Part shown: positions 39,834-48,671 of the stretch, in pieces
How the letters are laid out: each line of letters starts with the position of its first letter
Position numbering within the stretch: the first letter of the stretch is position 1
Program-made: the position numbers and the translations under genes
From: JBDHWI01 sp964590135
GTDB taxonomy: Bacteria > Chloroflexota > Anaerolineae > J036 > Brachytrichaceae
DNA length: 64,000 bases
Assembly: GCA_964590135.1 (NCBI GenBank)
Contig: CAZPVX010000007.1
Span: 84,666 to 148,665 of the forward strand
Direction of reading: 5' to 3'
Notes under the pieces: generated by a model
Told to the model about the DNA's origin: nothing
The model's database searches: none
The model's input: the letters and a program-made list of their open reading frames with translations, nothing else

Positions 39834-40502
39834 ATGCAACTCTCCACAGGACTCATTGTCAGTTGTCAGGCCTATGAAGGCGAGCCGCTGTTCGGCGCGC
39901 ACATCATGGCGGCCATGGCGAGGGCGGCCGAGGAAGGTGGTGCAATCGCCATCCGCGCCAACACCCCAGCAGACATTGCCGCCATCCGCGCCGTCACAAC
40001 GCTTCCCATCATCGGCCTGCACAAAATTCACAGCGCTGCGAGCGACGTCTACATCACGCCGCATCGCGCTTCGGCAGAGGCAATCGCGCGCGCCGGCTGT
40101 GACGTGATCGCCATCGATGCGACGCCTCGCCGCCGGCACAACGACGAGACACTGCATGACCTGATCTCCTTCATTCGCGACAGGCTTGGCAGGCTGGTGA
40201 TGGCTGATTGCTCGTGTGTCGAAGATGCGCAACTTGCGGCGGCGCTTGGCGCGGATTATCTGGGCACGACACTGGCCGGCTACACCGCGCATGGCCGGCC
40301 CATGACCGCCGGCCCCGACCTCGCCTTCGTGCAGCAGCTCGTTGCCCAGTTCACGCTGCCGATCATCGCCGAAGGGCGCTTTTACCTGCCGGAGCAGGTG
40401 GCGCAAGCGCTCTCGCTCGGCGCGCACGCCGTATGCGTTGGCGGCGCCATCACTCGTCCGCAGGACATCACACGGCGCTTTGTCGCTGCCATTCAGAAAT
40501 AA
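39834..40502 (+). CDS. nanE: Putative N-acetylmannosamine-6-phosphate 2-epimerase
   Basis: A 222-aa TIM-barrel protein with the NanE signatures: GLIVSCQAYEGEPLF, GAIAIRANTPADIAAI, PIIGLHKIH, DVIAIDATPRRRHNDETLHD, ADYLGTTLAGYT, PIIAEGRFYLPEQV and AVCVGGAITRPQDITRRF. It converts ManNAc-6-P to GlcNAc-6-P in amino-sugar catabolism. It is followed closely by DUF4127, and no other nan genes are nearby. Confidence 0.88.
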   Translation: MQLSTGLIVSCQAYEGEPLFGAHIMAAMARAAEEGGAIAIRANTPADIAAIRAVTTLPIIGLHKIHSAASDVYITPHRASAEAIARAGCDVIAIDATPRRRHNDETLHDLISFIRDRLGRLVMADCSCVEDAQLAAALGADYLGTTLAGYTAHGRPMTAGPDLAFVQQLVAQFTLPIIAEGRFYLPEQVAQALSLGAHAVCVGGAITRPQDITRRFVAAIQK

Positions 40503-40558
40503 CCCCCGCAATGGCGCAAAACGCAAGTTGCCTTTGCAGCCCTGCGAGCGGCCTGGTC

Positions 40559-42049
40559 ATGAAAATAGCCTTGCTTCCCCTTGATGAGCGGCCGGCGAAT
40601 ACGCGTTATCCGGCGCAGGTGGCGGCCATTGCCGGCGCAACGCTCGCGCTGCCGCCGCAGATTGCCTTGCCGGATATGCGCGTGCCGGCGTCGCGCATCG
40701 ACCTCAGCCTGTGGTTGCAACGCGAAGCCGCGCAGTGCGATGGCATCGTCGCGTCGATCGACTTGATCGGCTATGGCGGCCTGATCGCCTCGCGCATCAG
40801 TTACGACAGCATCGAAGAGGTGCTGCACTGGATTGCGCCATTGACTGAGATGCGCGCTGAGCGCCGGCCTGTGTTTGCTTTCAATGTCATTCAACGCATC
40901 TCAGATGCAAACGACGCGACAGAAGAGCCGGCGTATTGGGCGCAATTCGGCGTGAGGCTGCATCGCCTCTCGCGTGAGATGGATATGCGCGCTGAGATGG
41001 AGCCGGCGCCTTCCGACGCTTCACCTGCCTTTGCGCTCGCCGTGCAAGACTGGCTTGCCCGCCGCGCGCGCAATCATGCAGTGAATCTGGCGATGCTGCG
41101 GGAAGCTGCATTGGGCAAATTTGATCTGTTGGTTATCCCCTCTGATGACACCTCGCCCACCGGCCTGGGCGCAAGGGAGCGAAAGCATCTGGAGTTTTGG
41201 AAGGGCATTCTTTCACCTCTCCCGCAGGAAGGTGTTGGGGGCGGACAAGGCGCTGTCCTGATGTACCCTGGCGCAGACGATCTGGGCAGCATGTTGGTGG
41301 CGCGCATGATCAACCGCCAGCGCAGCCATTCGCCGCGCGTGTTTGTGCATTTCATCGATGACGCGCTGGTGAACAATGTCGCGCCATATGAAGATCGGCC
41401 CATCCACCAGGCCGTTGCCACACAGGTGATGGCCGCCGGCGCGCAGACAACAACCCACATCGACGAGGCCGACATCGTGCTAGTGGTCAGCCCGCCCTTT
41501 GAACGAAAGGGCAGCCGCGATCCGCACCCGCTCGATCTCGATGCCGAGGCGAGGCGCGCTCAGTTGCTGCCGGCGGCTCAGCGCATTGGGCGATGGGTGA
41601 ACGAGGGCCGGCGCATCGCTATCGCCGACGTGGCCTTCCCGAATGGCGCAGAGCCGGCGCTGGTGGAGCTTTTGTTTCAACAGGTTGACATCGCGAAGCT
41701 GGCGGCGTTTGGCGGGTGGAACACCGCCGGCAACACGCTGGGCAGCGTGCTGGGTTGCGCGTGCGTGCCATGCGACGACGACCACGCGCGGCAGATTGCG
41801 CTGGCGCATCACCTGCTCGAAGATTGGGGCTATCAATCTATTGTGCGCAACGATCTGCGAAGCTGGCTGAGTGAGAAGTTTGGCGCGCCGGCCATCCCGC
41901 TCGATCACCTTGACGAGGCAACCGCCTTCACTGCGGCCTGGCTGGAGCCGATTGCGCAGCGCATTCGCGCCGCCGGCCTGCCCTGTGTCGTTGGCAACGT
42001 GCGGCATCCATGGCGCAGGATTTTTGAAGTCGATTTTGACTTGTCTTGA
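40559..42049 (+). CDS. DUF4127 family protein
   Basis: A 496-aa protein. MKIALLPLDERPANTRYPAQ at the start, IDLIGYGGLIASR, VIPSDDTSPTGLGARE, YPGADDLGSMLVARM, VHFIDDALVNNVAPYEDRPI and AFGGWNTAGNTLGS are characteristic of DUF4127. A CTCTCCC-type dispersed repeat (41218-41250) adds LSPLPQEGVGGGQG in a loop. DUF4127 often lies near sugar-use genes, which fits nanE next door; the reaction is unknown. Confidence 0.85.
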   Translation: MKIALLPLDERPANTRYPAQVAAIAGATLALPPQIALPDMRVPASRIDLSLWLQREAAQCDGIVASIDLIGYGGLIASRISYDSIEEVLHWIAPLTEMRAERRPVFAFNVIQRISDANDATEEPAYWAQFGVRLHRLSREMDMRAEMEPAPSDASPAFALAVQDWLARRARNHAVNLAMLREAALGKFDLLVIPSDDTSPTGLGARERKHLEFWKGILSPLPQEGVGGGQGAVLMYPGADDLGSMLVARMINRQRSHSPRVFVHFIDDALVNNVAPYEDRPIHQAVATQVMAAGAQTTTHIDEADIVLVVSPPFERKGSRDPHPLDLDAEARRAQLLPAAQRIGRWVNEGRRIAIADVAFPNGAEPALVELLFQQVDIAKLAAFGGWNTAGNTLGSVLGCACVPCDDDHARQIALAHHLLEDWGYQSIVRNDLRSWLSEKFGAPAIPLDHLDEATAFTAAWLEPIAQRIRAAGLPCVVGNVRHPWRRIFEVDFDLS

Positions 42050-42140
42050 CGCTGACGTTGGCGCGCAGCGCAAGATTCTCATTGGAATTTGTTGGCGTCT
42101 CTTCGTTGTTGCTTATCTTGCTTCATAGAATCTCATCATC

Positions 42141-42473
42141 ATGAAAACACCTGCAGGCAGAGAGTGCAAGTACTACTATGCCGATTACTATCGCGGCAGC
42201 GAAACACAGGAATGCCGGTTGATCGACCGCAATCCTGAGGGCGGGCGCTGGAAGCCAGGCCTGTGCAAGAGTTGCCCTGTGCCAGATATCCTGCGCCAGA
42301 ATGCCTGCCCACACATGGCGCTTGAGGCGCGCGTGAGCAAGTCCTTGCTCGGCCTGCGCGAAGAGGTGAAGGTGTATGCCGTGTGCGCCAAGCACATGAT
42401 GGAAGTGAGTGAGCCTGAGGTGGGTTGCGGCCATTGCCACGAAGAAGTGCGCGAATTGTTTGGGCAAGCATGA
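42141..42473 (+). CDS. Cysteine-rich conserved hypothetical protein
   Basis: A 110-aa protein with eight cysteines in pairs or clusters (ECKYYY; CKSCPVPDIL; CPHM; CAKH; CGHC), pointing to one or two metal (Zn or Fe-S) sites. TAGAAT lies 9 nt upstream of the ATG and no Shine-Dalgarno is seen. The stop overlaps the deacetylase start (ATGA), so the two are translated together. Function unknown. Confidence 0.65.
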   Translation: MKTPAGRECKYYYADYYRGSETQECRLIDRNPEGGRWKPGLCKSCPVPDILRQNACPHMALEARVSKSLLGLREEVKVYAVCAKHMMEVSEPEVGCGHCHEEVRELFGQA

Positions 42474-43522
42474 AGACGGTCTTTCACTCTGCTCAGTTTC
42501 AGCACAACCCGGCAAAGGAGTTTTTGGACGGCGCGTGGGTTGATTATCTGGAAAGCCCGCGCCGGCCACAGATGATTCTCGACGCCATCGCGCGGTCGCA
42601 GCTGGGCGAGGTGATCCCGCCAGAAGATTTTGGCCTCGCACCCATTCAAGCTGTACATGCGCCGGACTACCTGGAATTTTTGCAGACGGCCTATGTGCGC
42701 TGGGTTGAAGAGGGCGGCTCGCCGCGCGGTGTCTATCCCGACACATTCTTCAAGCCGGCGTTTCTGCACCGCCCCGCAAAGATCGGCGCGCTGACCGGCC
42801 TCTATACCTTCGACATGAGCACCGTCATCGTGGAGCATACGTGGCCGGCGGCATACTGGTCGGCGCAATGCGCGCTGACTGCTGCAAGAATGGTGCGCGA
42901 TGGCGCGCGCGCTGCTTTTGCGCTGTGCCGGCCGCCTGGCCACCATGCGCATGCAGATCTCGGCGGCGGCTATTGCTTCATCAACAATGCCGCGGTGGCG
43001 GCGGAATTTCTGCTCGCCTCTCTCCGCGCGCAAGGGCGCGGACGCGAGGGCAGGGTGGCGATCCTCGACGTCGACTTTCATCATGGCAACGGCACACAGG
43101 CAATCTTCTATCACCGCAGCGACGCGCTATTTGTCTCGCTACACGCTGATCCTGACCGGCAGTATCCGTATTTTCTAGGTGGCGCGGATGAGTGCGGCGC
43201 TGGCGAAGGCGAAGGCTTCAACCTCAATCTGCCGCTGCCGATCAAGACCACGGACGATCAGTTCATCGCCGCACTGGACCAGGCGTGCGCGCGCATTGCG
43301 GCAGTTGCGCCGGCGTATCTGCTTGTCTCGCTCGGCGTCGACACTTTTGGCGAAGATCCGCTAGGTGATTTCGCCCTCACGCGCGCGTCGTATCCGCGCA
43401 TCGGCGCGCGGCTGGCGCAACTGAATCTGCCGGCGGTGTTTCTCATGGAAGGCGGTTACGCCATCGACGCGCTGGGTGAAAATGTCGCCGGCGTTTTGGC
43501 AGGATTTGAAAGCAAGTTGTAA
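42470..43522 (+). CDS. Histone-deacetylase-family amidohydrolase (acetylpolyamine-type)
   Basis: A 350-aa protein of the arginase/deacetylase fold: RPPGHHAHADLGGGYCFINN carries the catalytic His pair, ILDVDFHHGNGTQAIFY the zinc Asp-His, VSLHADPDRQYPYFLGGADE the loop, LLVSLGVDTFGEDPLGDF the second zinc Asp, and MEGGYAIDALGEN the end. It most resembles acetylpolyamine amidohydrolases/AcuC-like proteins. It probably deacetylates polyamines or other small acetyl-amines. Confidence 0.87.
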   Translation: MKTVFHSAQFQHNPAKEFLDGAWVDYLESPRRPQMILDAIARSQLGEVIPPEDFGLAPIQAVHAPDYLEFLQTAYVRWVEEGGSPRGVYPDTFFKPAFLHRPAKIGALTGLYTFDMSTVIVEHTWPAAYWSAQCALTAARMVRDGARAAFALCRPPGHHAHADLGGGYCFINNAAVAAEFLLASLRAQGRGREGRVAILDVDFHHGNGTQAIFYHRSDALFVSLHADPDRQYPYFLGGADECGAGEGEGFNLNLPLPIKTTDDQFIAALDQACARIAAVAPAYLLVSLGVDTFGEDPLGDFALTRASYPRIGARLAQLNLPAVFLMEGGYAIDALGENVAGVLAGFESKL

Positions 43523-43609
43523 TTGGTCACTGGCAATGCGTGATTGGCTGGCGCGCAGTCCACGCCTGCGATTCACTGTCTGCCCATGACCGATTACCCA
43601 TTACAAACC

Positions 43610-44407
43610 ATGGCAGAAAAAGATTTGAAAGGCAAATGGGCGGTCATCCTCGGCGCGTCGTCCGGCTTTGGCGCAGCGACAGCGCTGGAATTGGCGAAAT
43701 ATGACGTGAACATCATCGGCCTGCACCTTGATCGCGGCGCGGCGCTGGAAGCAGTGAAGGATCTGGTAAAGCAACTGGAAAGCTGTGGCGTGCAGGTGCA
43801 TTACCTCAACACCAACATCGCCAATGCCGAGAAGCGCAAGGACGCGGTGGCACAGATCAAGAGCTGGATTGGCAGCGACAAGGTGCACATGCTGATGCAC
43901 TCGGTCGCGTTTGGCTCGCTGCAACCGTTCATCGGCGCGGACGCCGATAGCCAGTTGACGCAGGCGCAGATGGAGATGACGCTGGATGTGATGGCGAACA
44001 GCCTGGTGTATTGGGTGCAGGATCTGTGGCACGCCGGCTTGCTTGGCCAGGGCAGCCGCGTGTTCAGCATGACCAGCGCCGGCAGCGAAGAAGCTTTCAA
44101 GACCTACGGCGCAGTCAGCGCTGCCAAGAGCGCGCTGGAGAGTCATACGCGACAACTTGCGCTGGAGATGGGCAAGCGCGGCCTGATGGTGAATTGCATC
44201 ATGGCCGGCGTCACCGACACCGCCGCACTGCGCAAGATCCCCGGCAACGAGGACATCGTCGACATCGCCATGCGCCGCAACCCCACTGGCCGCATGACCA
44301 CCACCCGCGACATCGCTGTCACCATTCGCGCGCTGTGCGATCCAGAAATCACGCGCATCAATGGCGCGGTGCTGGTGATCGACGGCGGCGAGCGTATTTC
44401 GATGTAG
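43610..44407 (+). CDS. Short-chain dehydrogenase/reductase (FabI/FabL-like)
   Basis: A 265-aa protein. Cofactor loop GASSGFGAA (~residues 14-22), HSVAFGSLQ after strand 4, catalytic YGAVSAAKSALE with Tyr-x6-Lys-like spacing, and GAVLVIDGGERI at the end. Retention of SVAFGS and a long insertion before Tyr recalls enoyl-ACP reductases of the FabI/FabL type, but a generic SDR is possible. An ATG at 43586 would add eight residues. Confidence 0.75.
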   Translation: MAEKDLKGKWAVILGASSGFGAATALELAKYDVNIIGLHLDRGAALEAVKDLVKQLESCGVQVHYLNTNIANAEKRKDAVAQIKSWIGSDKVHMLMHSVAFGSLQPFIGADADSQLTQAQMEMTLDVMANSLVYWVQDLWHAGLLGQGSRVFSMTSAGSEEAFKTYGAVSAAKSALESHTRQLALEMGKRGLMVNCIMAGVTDTAALRKIPGNEDIVDIAMRRNPTGRMTTTRDIAVTIRALCDPEITRINGAVLVIDGGERISM

Positions 44408-44415
44408 GCGGCAAG

Positions 44416-46230
44416 TTACTGCGCCGGCGTCACCTTGGCGGCAACGTCTGAGGTGAACGCCGGCGCGCGCAAGATCAGCCGGCCGCCCTGCGCCACCACC
44501 TGCGCGCTTCTGATGGGCAGGCCTGTAGCGGTGTCGATCCACGTGACGCGATATGCGCCATCGCGCAAGCCGGCAAGCTCCACCGTCGCATCGCGTAGCG
44601 AATCCAGCATGAATGCAAAAGGCGTGCCGGTGGATTGGCTCATCAGCCATTTGTAATTTGCGTCGCTCTGGTTGAATTGGATGTTGTGCAACCACAAGAG
44701 CGCGCGGTTGTCTTGCAGCAGCGCCATCGCGGCGGCTTTTGGCGTGGATGAGGCTGCCGGCGTGACGCGATATGCAGCCAGATCTTCATCGCGCAGAAAG
44801 CGCGCAATGCCCTTGAACACCGGCCACAAATTCGCCGGATCGATCAGCGTGTCCCACCACCAATACATCGCACTTGACGCGAAGCCGTTGAAGGCGCTGG
44901 CCCACAGCGCGTTGTGCAGGTGGATGCCGCCTCGCGTTGCATCGTTCACTGGCTCGCCGTGTGGTGAATAGCCAAACTCGCCAAATAGCAGCGGCTTGGC
45001 CGGGGCATTTGGCGTGAGCCGAAAACCGCCGGCAATGGATGTGAACCACGACGGAGACTCGCTGTATTCGTGGCGCTGCATCAGATCGATCTCGCGCATG
45101 CGCCACACATCGTCGTCGCCGTTGCCGGCGTAGCTGATCGTGATGAGGTGGTGATTCACGTCGAATTGGCGCAGGTGCGCAGTCATCTCCTGGATCCATG
45201 GCATGAGCGCCGGCGTCTCGATCCGCGCCAGTTCGACTTCGTTCCACCATTCCCATGCCAGGATGTTCGGCGAATAGCCCCAGCGCGCAGCGATGTAACG
45301 CAGCCGGCGCTTGAACATGGCCTTCGCAGCCGCGTCGCTGACGAACTCCCGGGGCGTTTTTAACATGCCGCCATTGGCCGCGTTGTAGGGGTTGTCGCGC
45401 CAATGGCCCACATCGTCGTCGCGAAATTCGCGATCGGGCAGCAGACTGAGCACGAGATAGATGCCGCGCTCCTCAGCCATGCGCACCACCTCATCCAGCC
45501 AGTGCGCGCGCAGTTGACGATTGTCGTAGTTGCCGAGGCCGGTGTCGCTCCACTCGATGCCGAACGACCACGAAGCCATCCAGATGCGCGCTGCGTTGGC
45601 GCCGTTGGCGTGCAGCGCATCCAGCCAGCGCGCGTAATCGCGCTGCGTGTCGTCGCGCCACCACGCCAGGTTTAAGCCGATGGGGAAGAAGGGCGCGCCG
45701 TTGTCAAAGGCGAGATGGCGGGGGTTGGTCGGGTGCAATCGCGCAAAGCCGGCGGCATCGCGCGGTGACACGATGAAAGAGATGGCGTCGCTGGTATACG
45801 TGGCTTGCGGCGTGGCGGCCGTCGCAACAGCGCGCCATTGCCCGGCGCTGGTGGGCGTAAACCGCACCCGCCATCCGCTCTGCCCTGGGTCGCGCTGATG
45901 CAGGAAATAGAACGCCGGCGTGCGTGTTTGCACGCCTTGTGGCGAGGTGAATGTCACGCGCAGATCGATCTTGTCCGGATCGTAAGGGTTCTCAACTTGA
46001 AGGCCGAGGTGGATCGCCAACTCGATGGGGCACAGGCGCGGCACGGACTGTGCCGGCTTGGACAATGCGAGCATCGTGGCGCTATTGAACGCGCTGGCAG
46101 CCATGGGCGGGCAGGGTTGCAACGCGGCTGTCTGGGGTGCGGGGGATGGGGTGGCGGCCGGCGGTGGGGCCGGCGGCAGCGCAGCGCAGCCCATCAGCAC
46201 GGCTGCAATGATGAAAAACTGAGGGCGCAT
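44416..46230 (-). CDS. Lipoprotein glycosidase: DUF5060 + GH5-like catalytic domain
   Basis: A 604-aa protein. The lipobox (FIIAAVLMGCAALP) anchors it outside the membrane. Residues ~35-155 form a DUF5060 beta-sandwich (LQVENPYDPDKIDLRVTFTS, WRVRFTPTSAGQWRAVATA). Next is a TIM barrel with acid/base AWEWWNEVELA and nucleophile LLFGEFGYSPHG, then a C-terminal beta domain. It probably cleaves a plant or microbial beta-glycan. The start overlaps the upstream stop (TGATG); an open extension upstream is a shadow. Confidence 0.8.
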   Translation of the reverse strand: MRPQFFIIAAVLMGCAALPPAPPPAATPSPAPQTAALQPCPPMAASAFNSATMLALSKPAQSVPRLCPIELAIHLGLQVENPYDPDKIDLRVTFTSPQGVQTRTPAFYFLHQRDPGQSGWRVRFTPTSAGQWRAVATAATPQATYTSDAISFIVSPRDAAGFARLHPTNPRHLAFDNGAPFFPIGLNLAWWRDDTQRDYARWLDALHANGANAARIWMASWSFGIEWSDTGLGNYDNRQLRAHWLDEVVRMAEERGIYLVLSLLPDREFRDDDVGHWRDNPYNAANGGMLKTPREFVSDAAAKAMFKRRLRYIAARWGYSPNILAWEWWNEVELARIETPALMPWIQEMTAHLRQFDVNHHLITISYAGNGDDDVWRMREIDLMQRHEYSESPSWFTSIAGGFRLTPNAPAKPLLFGEFGYSPHGEPVNDATRGGIHLHNALWASAFNGFASSAMYWWWDTLIDPANLWPVFKGIARFLRDEDLAAYRVTPAASSTPKAAAMALLQDNRALLWLHNIQFNQSDANYKWLMSQSTGTPFAFMLDSLRDATVELAGLRDGAYRVTWIDTATGLPIRSAQVVAQGGRLILRAPAFTSDVAAKVTPAQ

Positions 46231-46745
46231 CACATCAATCGCTCGTCGCATGCATCGCGCAGGCCGCATGCAGCGCATTTGTGCGGCTCATTGTGATCGC
46301 GTTGAGCATTCCCGGCAGCCCGCGCAGCGCGCATCTCATCCATCACGCGCAGCAACTCAGCTTTCAGCGCCGGCGTGTATTCGATGGCGAATTGCTTGTC
46401 GGCATATTGGATGATGCCGTGCGGCACGCGCGCGTCGAGTTGCTCTTCGACCAGCAAGCAATAGGCCGCAAGTTGCAGCACGTGGCCTTCACGCGGGCGC
46501 GCCGGCGCGGCGCCACTCTTCACCTCCACCGGCACGATGCCCTGCGCAGTTTGCACCAGATAATCGGGCTTGCCGGCGAGTTGATGCGCGCGCGAGAACA
46601 GCGCCTGCTCATTGCGCTGCCAGGCGCCAGCGTCGCTGTAGATCACGCGGCCGGCCGGCAAGCCGCTCCCTTTGCGCAGTCCGCGCGACACCAGCCACAG
46701 CAGCAGCGCGATGAAAAGGACGGTGACCGCAAGCGCGATTGACAC
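46230..46745 (-). CDS. Membrane-anchored solo Cas4-like nuclease
   Basis: A 171-aa protein. The N-terminal TM segment (IALAVTVLFIALLLWLVSRG) is followed by a Cas4/RecB PD-(D/E)xK core: GKPDYLV (Asp), VPVEVKSG (Glu-x-Lys), LQLAAYCLLVEE (QxxxY). C-terminal CAACGLRDAC supplies three cysteines of a possible Fe-S cluster; the usual fourth, N-terminal cysteine is absent. No cas genes or CRISPR arrays are nearby. It belongs to the stand-alone Dna2/Cas4-domain proteins; a DNA-repair or DNA-processing role is inference. Confidence 0.8.
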   Translation of the reverse strand: MSIALAVTVLFIALLLWLVSRGLRKGSGLPAGRVIYSDAGAWQRNEQALFSRAHQLAGKPDYLVQTAQGIVPVEVKSGAAPARPREGHVLQLAAYCLLVEEQLDARVPHGIIQYADKQFAIEYTPALKAELLRVMDEMRAARAAGNAQRDHNEPHKCAACGLRDACDERLM

Positions 46746-46754
46746 GGGATGATT

Positions 46755-47210
46755 TTAGACAGAGTTGACGGGATTTCGCGGTTGCTTTCTAACCGTCGTG
46801 AACACGCCGGCCCATCCGATGCACGCAAAGATGCTGCCAATCAGGAAGAAGATGCCCGGCAGCAGCCACAGATTCACGAAGGTGTTGACAAAGGCGTTGC
46901 GCGGGTTGGATGGATCATAGCGCACATCGACTTTTTGCTCGAGCTTGAATTGCGGAGGATCGCTGCCGACGCGGTCTTCAAATTCCCAGCGCCGGCCATC
47001 TGGCGTGCTGAACTGAACGATGGGATATGCGGTGTCGCCGGAGTGTCGATAGTCCACCACGCTGCCTTCCGCGCGCGCATGGCTGCCCATTTGCAGCAGT
47101 GGCGGCAGCCCAAACAGCAGCCCCAGCACGGTGAAAAATGTGCCAAGCAGCGCGAAGATCCAAAAGGGAAAGACCGATGGGTTTGACAGCCGGCGCAGCA
47201 TGCTGCGCAT
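46755..47210 (-). CDS. DUF3592 membrane protein
   Basis: A 151-aa protein with TM helices at ~14-36 and ~117-137. Between them lies a beta-rich domain with GSVVDYRHSGDTAYPIVQFS, YDPSNPRNAFVN, typical of DUF3592. First gene of the leftward unit and divergent from the PHP gene. Function unknown. Confidence 0.8.
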   Translation of the reverse strand: MRSMLRRLSNPSVFPFWIFALLGTFFTVLGLLFGLPPLLQMGSHARAEGSVVDYRHSGDTAYPIVQFSTPDGRRWEFEDRVGSDPPQFKLEQKVDVRYDPSNPRNAFVNTFVNLWLLPGIFFLIGSIFACIGWAGVFTTVRKQPRNPVNSV

Positions 47211-47276
47211 CTTAAATGTGAAACGATAAATGAGAAATCAAGAACCGCAGCGCGCCTTCGTGGTTTAATCCTCATC

Positions 47277-47933
47277 GTGCTTGACTTGGAATTGCATTGC
47301 CACACGCGCTACTCGCCCGATAGCCTGGTGAAGTTGCCCGAGTTGATCGCGCACGCGCGCCGTGTCGGCCTGCATCGGCTTGCCATCACCGATCACAGCG
47401 AGATCGAAGGCGCGCTGCTGGCCCGGCAGATGGCGCCCGACCTCATCATCGTTGGCGAAGAGGCGATGACGGAAGATGGCGAATTGCTGTGCTATTTCAT
47501 CAATGAGCTCATCCCGGATGGACTGACGTTGGAGGAAGCCATCGAGCGCGTTCACGCGCAGGGCGGCCTGTGCGGACCGTCGCACCCACTCGACCCGCGC
47601 CGCAGCGGCATTGGCTTGGACAACCTGTTGCGTTTTGCGCCGCAGTTCGACTTCATCGAAACCTTCAACGCGCGCACGCGCGACACGACGAAGAACGACG
47701 ATGCGGACTATTGTGCGCAGCGGCTGGAGGTGGCGCGCATTGCCTGCAGCGACGCGCACACCTTGCAGGAAGTGGGCATCAGCCGCACGCGCATCCGCGA
47801 ATATACGACGCCGGCGGATTTCGCCGAAGCGCTCAAGGATGCCGAGCTCATCCCCAACTACAGTTCGCTCATGGTCAACTTCAGTTCACGCGTGGCGAAG
47901 CTCGCACATGGGTTGGGCTTCGATAAAAAGTGA
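47277..47933 (+). CDS. PHP-domain phosphoesterase-like protein
   Basis: A 218-aa protein. Metal-site motifs HCHTRYS, ITDHSE, VGEEAMTEDGELLCYF, GPSHPLDPRRS, FNAR and CSDAHT cover the PHP active site. It is probably a nucleotide or oligonucleotide phosphatase. GTG start; TTTAAT (47264-47269) ends exactly 7 nt upstream, so the message is probably leaderless. Confidence 0.85.
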   Translation: MLDLELHCHTRYSPDSLVKLPELIAHARRVGLHRLAITDHSEIEGALLARQMAPDLIIVGEEAMTEDGELLCYFINELIPDGLTLEEAIERVHAQGGLCGPSHPLDPRRSGIGLDNLLRFAPQFDFIETFNARTRDTTKNDDADYCAQRLEVARIACSDAHTLQEVGISRTRIREYTTPADFAEALKDAELIPNYSSLMVNFSSRVAKLAHGLGFDKK

Positions 47934-47952
47934 TTGCCGCTAAACTAACCCC

Positions 47953-48636
47953 ATGCGTGTGAACGTGTGCGCAATGCAAGTGCGCGCCAGCCTGCGTGCC
48001 GGCGATGTGGCAAGGCTGGCGCCTGAAGAAGCGCAACTCCTTGTGCTGCCGCCGCACATTGCAACGGATGGCGCAGCGCTGGCGCGCAATCTGCGTTGCT
48101 ATGTCGCCATGCGCGACAAGTTGGCCACGCTGTATGGCCCCGCCGGCGACATTCTGCTCGAACAGGCCGAAACTTTTGGTCACGCGCTGCACGAATCGGC
48201 TCTCACGGTTGACACCGAAATCGGTTGTATCGGCATGCTGTGTGGTCGGGATGTGATGCGACCTGAGGTGAGCCGCGCGCTGGCGCTGAAAGGCGCAACG
48301 CTGCTGTTGCATTCGTCGCAGCGCATCGGCGCATTCGTGGAGATGGAATGGCTGAGCGGACTGTGGCGAGAATGCCAGAACAACACCGTGTTTGGCGTGG
48401 AAGCGGCGCGCGTGGGAGATGGCTATGAAGGCCGCAGCGCCATCACCGTGCCGATTGACATGACGGATCGACGAGACGGCTTGCTGGCAGTGGCAGATAC
48501 AACCGCTGAGGCGTGCGTGGTGCTGGCTGAACTGGATTTTCATGAGCGTCTGATCGTTGTCGAATCCAATCCCGTGCATTTCAACAGCGCGTTGTATCGC
48601 AAGGGACTGGAGGACATGGCGTGCGGGTGGCCTTGA
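47953..48636 (+). CDS. Degenerate carbon-nitrogen hydrolase (nitrilase fold)
   Basis: A 227-aa protein. TEIGCIGMLCGRDVMRPEVSR and ALALKGATLLLHSS match the nitrilase strand-nucleophile-Cys region. The usual catalytic Glu (VfPE) reads VLPPHIA, and no Lys occupies the usual position (LLEQAETFG). It is ~40 residues shorter than active members. It may be a non-catalytic relative. TAAACT lies 6 nt before the ATG (leaderless type). Confidence 0.6.
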   Translation: MRVNVCAMQVRASLRAGDVARLAPEEAQLLVLPPHIATDGAALARNLRCYVAMRDKLATLYGPAGDILLEQAETFGHALHESALTVDTEIGCIGMLCGRDVMRPEVSRALALKGATLLLHSSQRIGAFVEMEWLSGLWRECQNNTVFGVEAARVGDGYEGRSAITVPIDMTDRRDGLLAVADTTAEACVVLAELDFHERLIVVESNPVHFNSALYRKGLEDMACGWP

Positions 48637-48650
48637 TCTACACCCTATCT

Positions 48651-48670
48651 CCCCTTCCCAGGGGAAGGGG
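48651..48670. repeat. CTCTCCC-type dispersed palindrome / convergent terminator
   Basis: CCCCTTCCC and GGGAAGGGG are perfect 9-bp arms around 2 nt, between the convergent nitrilase-like and permease genes. Related CTCTCCC...GGGAG sequences occur at ~41218 and ~51883 inside genes. It may act as a bidirectional terminator. Confidence 0.6.
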
Positions 48671-48671
48671 A

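Noticed and set aside
46230..46745. Evidence for a CRISPR-Cas locus from the Cas4-like gene
   Set aside because: No other cas gene and no repeat array within the window; solo Cas4-like proteins are common without CRISPR.
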